Shown: positions 1 to 5,162 of the stretch, piece after piece | Layout: every line of letters begins with the position of its first letter | Numbering within the stretch: the stretch's first letter is position 1 | Assembly (NCBI GenBank): GCA_964624465.1 | Contig: CAZUZD010000175.1 | Location: forward strand, 1 to 12,608 | Reading direction: 5' to 3' | Length of the DNA stretch: 12,608 nucleotides | DNA from: CAZUZD01 sp964624465 | GTDB lineage: Bacteria > Planctomycetota > Planctomycetia > Isosphaerales > Isosphaeraceae | Notes under the pieces: generated by a model | The model's database searches: none | What the model was told of the DNA's origin: nothing | What the model saw: the letters and a program-made list of their open reading frames with translations, nothing else | Made by a program: the position numbers and the translations under genes

Positions 1-529
1 GCAGCGTGGCGGACGCGCTCGCCCGGCTCGCGCCGATGACCGCCCGGCGGGTCCCGTCGTCGGTGACCCACACGATGGAGCCCCCCCCGCCCGGCGTGTC
101 CTCGGCCAGGAACGGGAGCGTCCCGCACTCGCTGCGGGCCAGGCCCTCGAGCTTCGGCGCCAGCCGGCGGGCGCGGGGGCCGGTCAGGGCGACCACCACG
201 TCGGTGGCGCCCGAGCGGTCGACGACCTCGCCGAGCCGGTCGATCGGCCCGAGCAGGGGGACCGGCGCGGTGCCGGGGTGCACGACCAGCTGGCGGCCCC
301 GGCCCGAGCGGTCGACGAACCCGACGATCGGCAGGCCGGCCCAGCGCTCCTGGCCCTGGAGGCTGCGGGCCAGGGGTCGGATCTGACGGCGGGCGCCGAC
401 GAGCAGCAGTCGGCCGGCGCCGGTGGGCGCCGGGGTCGTGGCGGTGGCCGGGGGAGCCAGCGCGGGCGCCGGCCACGGCCAGGGCCGTCGCGGGGCCAGA
501 CGTCCGGTGCACTCGGGTGGTTCGAGCAT
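1..529 (-). CDS. Partial polyprenyl glycosylphosphotransferase-like protein (N-terminal part)
   Basis: This reading frame is open from an ATG at 529 through the left window edge, about 176 codons, with strong G/C third positions, so it is coding although it has no stop here. A proline/alanine-rich N-terminus is followed by a Rossmann-like beta-alpha core: GRLLLVGARRQIRPLARSL at about residues 38-56, then LPIVGFVDRS, then LLGPIDRLGEVV and TDVVVALTGPRA. That order (nucleotide-binding start, 'GFVD', 'lG.id.L', 'VVVAL') is typical of the CoA_binding_3-type domain preceding the sugar-transferase domain in exopolysaccharide polyprenyl glycosylphosphotransferases, which load the first sugar phosphate onto a lipid carrier. 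The catalytic domain would lie outside the window, so the function is inferred. No N-terminal membrane helices are visible, unlike classical WbaP-type enzymes. The start is uncertain: a GTG at 538 is in frame, the frame stays open further upstream, and there is no clear Shine-Dalgarno. A G8 tract lies at 81-88. The gene diverges from a glycosyltransferase cluster, which supports a glycan role. Confidence 0.55.
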   Translation of the reverse strand, partial: MLEPPECTGRLAPRRPWPWPAPALAPPATATTPAPTGAGRLLLVGARRQIRPLARSLQGQERWAGLPIVGFVDRSGRGRQLVVHPGTAPVPLLGPIDRLGEVVDRSGATDVVVALTGPRARRLAPKLEGLARSECGTLPFLAEDTPGGGGSIVWVTDDGTRRAVIGASRASASATL

Positions 530-857
530 GGCGGTCACCGATCCATCGGTGGTGGGTCGATCGGGTCCTCGGGCCACTGCGGTCCCGGCCGCCCGGGGGC
601 GGCGCGGGGCCAGCGGCCCGGCCGGTGGCCTCCGCCATCCGTGGCGGAAACCGTCGCGATCGCGTAGGGTTGTGGGTGCCCGTGGCAGCGCCTGGGGGGA
701 GAGCCGTGACGCCTGGCGTCCGACCGGCCTGGGGAGGCCCACCGGGACGCCCGGGCACCGCCGGGCGGACGCTTGCAGGTTCGGAACGGACGCTCGAGGC
801 CGGACCAGACTCCCAGGATTCGGCAACGGAACGGAACGGAACGGAACGGACGGTCGC
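530..857. other. Divergent intergenic region between the left-edge gene and the GT2 gene
   Basis: These 328 bases separate two divergently transcribed genes, so both promoters should lie here. I see no convincing -35/-10 pair on either strand. Frames stay open across it on both strands because of the GC content, but third-position bias fades and no recognisable protein domain appears. The only clear structure is the pentamer repeat at 826-850, just before the GT2 start. Confidence 0.6.
826..850 (+). repeat. Perfect (ACGGA)5 tandem pentanucleotide repeat
   Basis: Five uninterrupted copies of ACGGA occupy 826-850, ending 7 bases before the proposed GTG start of the GT2 gene at 858. A related GGAACGGA lies at about 783-790. 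The repeat is purine-rich and occupies the place of the ribosome binding site, so copy number could alter the spacing or strength of translation initiation. It would shift the frame only if translation started upstream of it. Confidence 0.9.
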
Positions 858-1913
858 GTGAGCCCTGCCCCGGACCCGGACCCGAGCCTCAGCCCCCGCC
901 GGGCGGAGGTCCCGCCCGCGACGACCCCACCGCGGCTGGCGGTGGTGATCGTCAACTACAACGGCTGGCCCGACGTGGTCCGGCTCGGCGGGTCGCTGGC
1001 CGGGGCCCCCGAGGTGGCCGACGGCCGCTGTGAACTGCTGGTGATCGACAACGCCAGCGACGGCCCGGTGCCGCCCGAGCTGGACCCGGCCCCGCGCGGC
1101 CTGCGGCTGATCGTCCGCGAGCACAACGACGGGTTCGCCGCCGGCGTGAACACCGGCTGGCGGGCGGCGCAAAGCCCCTGGCTCCTGCTGCTGAACCCCG
1201 ACGTGGTCGCCGGCCCCGACCTGATCGGCCGGGTCCTGGAGCGGATCGAGGCCCTCGAGACGCGCAAGGCCGACGCCGTGGGCCTGGTCGGCTTCGGCCT
1301 GCGGAACCCCGACGGCAGTCGCCAGGGGTCCGTGGGGGCCGAGCCGGGCCTGGCCCGTGCCGTCGTCGAGGTGTTCCTACCCCGATCCCGGCGAAAGTAC
1401 AAGGCCGGTTGGCGCACCCGCCCCGGGCCCGTGCCCTGGGTCACCGGCGCCGCGGCCCTGGTGCGGTCGGCGGTGCTGGCCGAGGTGGGTGGGATGGACG
1501 AAGCGTTCTTCCTGTATTATGAAGAGGTCGCCCTCTGCCGCGCGGCCCGCGACCGGGGGTGGACCGTGCGGTACGACCCCAGCCTGGAGGTCGTGCACGA
1601 GCGGCCGCTGCAGGGCCGCCCGGTCTCGCCGGCGCTGCGGGTGATCACGCGGCACAGCCTCCTGCTGTACTACCGCACCCACCTGCCCCGCCAGTTCCCC
1701 TGGCTGTCGCGGTGCGTGGGCCTGGAGGCGCGGGCCCGCGGGGCCTGGGCCCGGCTGCGGGGCCGCCAGGCCGAGCGCCGGGCCTGGGGCTTGGTCGCCC
1801 GCCTGGCCCCGGCCATGCGGGCCGGCTCCCCGCTCCGCGGCCGTGCCGTGCTGGAGCTGGCCCAGGCCGCCCTCGCCGGCCAGCCGGCCCCGATCCCCGG
1901 CCCCGACGCCTGA
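858..1913 (+). CDS. Family 2 glycosyltransferase, rhamnosyltransferase-like
   Basis: This is a 351-residue GT-A fold enzyme expected to transfer a sugar from a nucleotide donor onto a growing glycan at the cytoplasmic face of the membrane. Visible family marks are VVIVNYNG (NYNG at residues 33-36), the donor-binding DNAS at 64-67, NDGFAAGVNTG, and LLLNPDV with the metal-site-like NPD (Asp115). A WVTGAAALVR segment precedes GGMDEAFFLYYEEVALCRAARDRGW (listed here in two parts: GGMDEAFFLYYEE and VALCRAARDRGW; Glu222/223), then VVHE. This order matches WbbL-like rhamnosyltransferases; sugar specificity cannot be read from sequence. The GTG at 858 is chosen because the homology begins about 28 residues after it and upstream sequence is low-complexity. 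The frame is open back to 423, so a longer product cannot be formally excluded. There is no standard Shine-Dalgarno: the pentamer repeat sits in its place. The next gene starts 86 bp downstream on the same strand. Confidence 0.88.
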   Translation: MSPAPDPDPSLSPRRAEVPPATTPPRLAVVIVNYNGWPDVVRLGGSLAGAPEVADGRCELLVIDNASDGPVPPELDPAPRGLRLIVREHNDGFAAGVNTGWRAAQSPWLLLLNPDVVAGPDLIGRVLERIEALETRKADAVGLVGFGLRNPDGSRQGSVGAEPGLARAVVEVFLPRSRRKYKAGWRTRPGPVPWVTGAAALVRSAVLAEVGGMDEAFFLYYEEVALCRAARDRGWTVRYDPSLEVVHERPLQGRPVSPALRVITRHSLLLYYRTHLPRQFPWLSRCVGLEARARGAWARLRGRQAERRAWGLVARLAPAMRAGSPLRGRAVLELAQAALAGQPAPIPGPDA

Positions 1914-1984
1914 GTCCACCCGCCTTGCGTTGCCTCGCCTTGCCATCGCCCGCACCGGAGCGTCCGGGCCGAGCCCTCCAGGGA

Positions 1985-1989
1985 AGGAG
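1985..1989 (+). promoter_or_regulatory. Shine-Dalgarno AGGAG for the GT-C gene
   Basis: AGGAG (within GGGAAGGAGC) ends 10 bases before the ATG at 2000. It decides the start of a reading frame that is open for hundreds of bases upstream inside the preceding gene. Confidence 0.7.
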
Positions 1990-1999
1990 CGACCTGACG

Positions 2000-3574
2000 A
2001 TGATCCGCCCGAGCCAGCACCTGGCCCGCCTCGCCGCCCTGCTCGTGCTGGCGGCCGCCCTGCTCGGCTGGCTCGCCGGCACGGCCGCGATCCTCGACGC
2101 CGACGGCCTCCGCTACATCGGCCAGGCGCAGCGGATCGCCGCCGGCTCCTGGCGCGACGGCCTGCTCGGCGGCGTCGACCACCCCATGTACCCCCTGGCC
2201 ATCGCCGCCTGCCACCAGGGCCTGGGCATCGCCGACGACCCCGCCGGCTGGCAGGCCGCCGCGCAGTGCGCCTCGGTCGTCGCCGGCACGCTCCTGGTCG
2301 TGCCGCTGTACCTGGTCGCCCTCGAACTCTTCGGCGCCGGCGGCGCCTGGCTGGGCGTGCTGCTGTTCTACCTGGTGCCGACGACCGGCCACGTGCTGGC
2401 CGACGTGATGAGCGAGGCCACCTTCCTGCTCTGGTGGACCGCCGGGTTCTACGCGGCGCTGCGATTCCTCCGCGACGGGGCCTTCGGCTGGCTGGTGCCG
2501 GCCCTGGCCGGGGCCGCCCTGGCGTACCTGACCCGGCCCGAGGGCCTGCTCCTGCCGGCGGCGCTGGTGGGGGCCCTGCTGCTGGTGCCGCTGGGCCGCG
2601 CCACCCGGCTGAACTGGCCGCGATGGTGGGCGGCGATGGCCCTGCTCGTGATCGGCCCGGCGCTGGTCGTCGGCCCGTTCGTGCTCCTGAAGGGGGGCGT
2701 GGGGACCAAGCCCGCCGTGGCCAGGCTGCTGGGCACCGCGCCCCGGTCGGCGGCCGACGCCGTCGAGCGCGCCCGGCCGATGGACGCCGACGCCGGCGAG
2801 CTCAAGGCCGCCATCGCCGCGGCCAAGGCCGTCTGGGAGTCGGTGCGCGACCTGGTCACGATCCCGCTCCTGCCGCTGGCCGCGCTGGGGCTGATCCTGA
2901 CCCTGCGGGCCCCCGGCGACCGCGCGCGGGCCTGGCTGCTGGCGGGGCTGATCCTGCTCGTCTCGCCGCTGGCGCTCTGGCGGCTGCACGTCACCGGCGG
3001 CTACTGCACGCCCCGGCACGCGCTGCTGCTGGGCACGATCCTGCTGCCGGCGGCCGCCGCCGGCCTGGCCGGGCTGCTCGGCGGCCTGGTGATCCCCGGG
3101 CGCCGGCTCGGCCTGGAGGCCGACCGCTACACCGCCGGGCCCGCCGTCTGGGCCCTGGCCCTGGGCCTGTTCGCCGCCTGGGCCCTGCCCCAGACCCTGC
3201 GGCCGCTGAACCGCGACTTCGTCGGCTACCGGCTCGCCTCCGACTGGCTCTCGGCGCACGCCGACGCGACCGAGCCCGTGGCCGACGTGACCGGCTGGGC
3301 CCAGTTCTACGGCGGCCGCCCCGGCTACACGTTCACGAACCTGCGCGAGGCCCCGAACCGGCCCGAGCTCCGCTACATCGTGGCCCGCGACGCGCACCTC
3401 AAGGGCCGCTGGTGGTACTGCGACCTGCTGCGGCACCTCGTCGGCCGCCGCGCCCCGGTCATCACGCTCCCGGTCGATGCCGGCCCCGGCCAGGCGAAGG
3501 TGTACGTCTTCGACCGCCAGCAGCCCGAGGACCCCGCCGTCACCTGGGCCCCGGCGCCCACCAACCGCCGCTGA
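2000..3574 (+). CDS. Multi-spanning GT-C glycosyltransferase, ArnT/PMT (GT39/GT83)-like
   Basis: This 524-residue integral membrane protein probably transfers a sugar from a polyprenyl-phosphate donor on the periplasmic side of the inner membrane. The first membrane helix (about residues 8-28) is followed by the first-loop acidic pair D33-A-D35 and then DHPMYP (60-65), the usual arrangement of the PMT_2/ArnT-like GT-C family, where an aspartate in that loop is catalytic. By eye there are about 11 hydrophobic segments, ending near residue 400, followed by a soluble C-terminal domain that includes GWAQFYGGRPGYTF. A short luminal C-terminal domain is common in planctomycete members. The start at 2000 is supported by a good ribosome site and by the helix beginning immediately after it; the frame is open upstream to 1559 only as an overlap with the GT2 gene. 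The GT4 gene begins 9 bp after the stop, so the two are probably co-transcribed. Substrate unknown. Confidence 0.85.
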   Translation: MIRPSQHLARLAALLVLAAALLGWLAGTAAILDADGLRYIGQAQRIAAGSWRDGLLGGVDHPMYPLAIAACHQGLGIADDPAGWQAAAQCASVVAGTLLVVPLYLVALELFGAGGAWLGVLLFYLVPTTGHVLADVMSEATFLLWWTAGFYAALRFLRDGAFGWLVPALAGAALAYLTRPEGLLLPAALVGALLLVPLGRATRLNWPRWWAAMALLVIGPALVVGPFVLLKGGVGTKPAVARLLGTAPRSAADAVERARPMDADAGELKAAIAAAKAVWESVRDLVTIPLLPLAALGLILTLRAPGDRARAWLLAGLILLVSPLALWRLHVTGGYCTPRHALLLGTILLPAAAAGLAGLLGGLVIPGRRLGLEADRYTAGPAVWALALGLFAAWALPQTLRPLNRDFVGYRLASDWLSAHADATEPVADVTGWAQFYGGRPGYTFTNLREAPNRPELRYIVARDAHLKGRWWYCDLLRHLVGRRAPVITLPVDAGPGQAKVYVFDRQQPEDPAVTWAPAPTNRR

Positions 3575-3583
3575 GGCCACGGC

Positions 3584-4840
3584 ATGCGGATCGCCTGGTT
3601 CACGCACCGGTATGCCCCGTGCCTGGGCGGCGCCGAGGGGTACGGCCGCGCCCTGGTGCGGCGGTTCGTCGCCGCCGGCCACGCCGCCGACGTCTTCACC
3701 TCCGACGCCCACGACCTGCACTACTTCAGCGACCCGACCCGCCGCCGCGTCGACGCCCCGGCCGTCTCGACCGTCGACGGCGCCACCGTGCACCGCCTGC
3801 CGGTGCGGCACCTCCCCTTCCAGCGCTACCTGGGCCGGGCGCTGAGCTACGTGCCCCACTGGCGCACGCAGTGTCGCTGGGAGTCGTTCATGCCGATCCT
3901 GCCGGCCATCGAGCGGGTGCGCGGGGATTATGACGCCGTGTTCGCCGTCGGCTTCCCGTTCACCGTCTTCGCCCTGGGGGCCCTGACGACGGCGCGGGCG
4001 GCCGGCTGCCCGCTGGTGCTGACGCCGTTCCTGCACCTGGCCACCGCCGACCCCGGCGACCGGGTCCACCGCACGTACACCCGGCCGCACCAGCGTCGGC
4101 TGCTGCGCGAGGCCGATCTGGTCATCACGCCGACCGAGCTGGAGGCCCGCACCATCGCCGGCTGGGGCGTCGACCGCGCTCGGCTGCTCGTGCTGCCGAT
4201 GGCCGTCGAGCCCGCCGAGGTCACCGGCGGCGACCGCGACCGCGCCCGCGCCGCGCTCGGCCTGGGGCCCGAGGTTCCCCTGGTCGGCCAGCTCGGGGCG
4301 CTGGACCCCGACAAGGGGACCTGCGACCTGGTGCGCGCCGTCGAGCACCTGAACGCGAGCCGCCCGCCGGCCGATCCCGTGCACCTGGCGCTGGCCGGCG
4401 CCCGCTCGCCCCGCTTCGACGCCTTCCTGGCCGAGCGGCCGGCCGACGCGCGGCCGTGGCTGCACGTGCTGGGCCCGATCGCGCCGGCGGCGGTGCCCGA
4501 CTTCTACGCCGGCCTGGACGTCTTCGCGATGCCCTCGCGCACCGACTCCTTCGGCATCGTGTTCCTGGAGGCCTGGGCCAACGCCCGGCCCGTGGTCGCG
4601 GCGGCGGCCGGAGGCGTGGTCGAGGTCGTGCGAGACGAGCAGGACGGCCTGCTCGTCCCCTTCGGCGCCGTGCCCGCCCTGGCCGCCGCCCTCGACCGGC
4701 TCGTCACCGACCCCACCCTCGCCCGCCGCCTCGCCCTGGCCGGCCAGGCCCGCGCCCTGGCCCCCGACGCCGGCTGGGACGCCCGCTTCGCCACCCTCCT
4801 CGCCCGCCTGGCCACCCTCCCCACTCGCCCCGCCTCGTAG
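3584..4840 (+). CDS. Family 4 glycosyltransferase (GT-B fold)
   Basis: This 418-residue retaining glycosyltransferase probably uses a nucleotide sugar to extend a lipid-linked glycan at the cytoplasmic membrane. The N-terminal half opens with MRIAWFTHRYAPCLGGAEG; the GGAE at 15-18 is the usual acceptor-side loop of GT4 enzymes. The C-terminal donor domain has VGQLGALDPDKG, HVLGPI, then MPSRTDSFGIVFLEAWANA and PVVAAAAGGVVEVV. The EX7E motif appears as D321-x7-E329, so the first acidic residue is Asp rather than Glu. The ATG at 3584 starts right at the family homology, 9 bp after the preceding stop. The protein ends soon after the last helix (ARALAPDAGWDARFATLLAR), in a short proline/threonine tail. 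The TAG stop (4838-4840) lies inside the left tip of the inverted-repeat element, so the natural C-terminus may have been changed by that insertion. Confidence 0.9.
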   Translation: MRIAWFTHRYAPCLGGAEGYGRALVRRFVAAGHAADVFTSDAHDLHYFSDPTRRRVDAPAVSTVDGATVHRLPVRHLPFQRYLGRALSYVPHWRTQCRWESFMPILPAIERVRGDYDAVFAVGFPFTVFALGALTTARAAGCPLVLTPFLHLATADPGDRVHRTYTRPHQRRLLREADLVITPTELEARTIAGWGVDRARLLVLPMAVEPAEVTGGDRDRARAALGLGPEVPLVGQLGALDPDKGTCDLVRAVEHLNASRPPADPVHLALAGARSPRFDAFLAERPADARPWLHVLGPIAPAAVPDFYAGLDVFAMPSRTDSFGIVFLEAWANARPVVAAAAGGVVEVVRDEQDGLLVPFGAVPALAAALDRLVTDPTLARRLALAGQARALAPDAGWDARFATLLARLATLPTRPAS

Positions 4841-4971
4841 GGCGGATCGGCGCCTGCGTCATCCGCCGCGACGGCCCGGGAGCCGGGTCCCTCGGGGGCA
4901 CGCCTTGCGACGGAGCGGTCACGTGGAACCCAGCCAGCGCGGCGGATGACGCTGGCGCTGATCCGCCCTAC
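4837..4971. repeat. REP/MITE-like element with 34-bp terminal inverted repeats
   Basis: The left arm at 4837-4870 (GTAGGGCGGATCGGCGCC then TGCGTCATCCGCCGCG) and the right arm at 4938-4971 are inverted copies with only two mismatches over 34 bases, separated by 67 bases. Each arm also has its own dyad, GGCGGAT at one end and ATCCGCC at the other (4841-4847/4861-4867; 4941-4947/4961-4967), the architecture of a REP sequence; the pair resembles a BIME or small MITE. The sequence is flanked by CTC on both sides (4834-4836 and 4972-4974), which could be a 3-bp target duplication or chance. GTAGGGCGGAT...ATCCGCC palindromes are familiar dispersed repeats in several bacterial groups, probably moved by REP-associated Y1 transposases in trans. 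No coding capacity is seen. Transcribed, it would fold into a very stable hairpin and could separate the GT operon from the downstream one. Confidence 0.85.
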
Positions 4972-5162
4972 CTCCAGAATTCTCGAGCCAGCGCGCCGAC
5001 CATCGGAGCACTGGCCCCGACCGCAGGCTTGACGGCACGGAAGTTCCAAGCCATGTTGAACAACACCCCCACCCCGCCGCGGCTGGGGTGGCCCGCCTCC
5101 TCCCCGCCCTGGCACCCTGCCTGCGCCCTTGCCCCGCCCCTGGCCTGCCGAGGGACCTGCCG
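4841..5162 (+). other. Intergenic region before the DUF1549 operon
   Basis: These 322 bases between the GT4 stop and the next start hold most of the inverted-repeat element (to 4971), then a stretch of slightly lower GC (4972-5070) with a promoter-like pair, then a C-rich leader (5071-5162) with no evident structure. I see no gene. Frames that run through on both strands have no recognisable protein content. Confidence 0.6.
5029..5057 (+). promoter_or_regulatory. Candidate sigma70-type promoter for the DUF1549 operon
   Basis: TTGACG at 5029-5034 matches five of six bases of the -35 consensus and is followed, after exactly 17 bases, by CATGTT at 5052-5057, which matches only three of six -10 positions. 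It lies in a locally less GC-rich stretch about 105 bp upstream of the operon start and just beyond the hairpin element. The weak -10 keeps confidence low. Confidence 0.35.

Noticed and set aside
423..857. N-terminal extension of the GT2 gene up to the ATG at 423
   Set aside because: The extension overlaps the divergent gene, is low-complexity, contains the pentamer repeat and has no match to the family, which starts just after 858.
1559..1999. Extension of the GT-C gene upstream of 2000
   Set aside because: It reads the GT2 gene in the wrong frame; the ATG at 2000 has AGGAG at good spacing and is followed at once by the first membrane helix.
1670..4465. 931-codon open frame on the minus strand across the glycosyltransferase genes
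   Set aside because: It mirrors the plus-strand genes, has low-complexity Gly/Ala/Gln/Arg/Val-rich text with no domain, and is explained by GC-rich DNA lacking AT-rich stop codons on the antisense strand.
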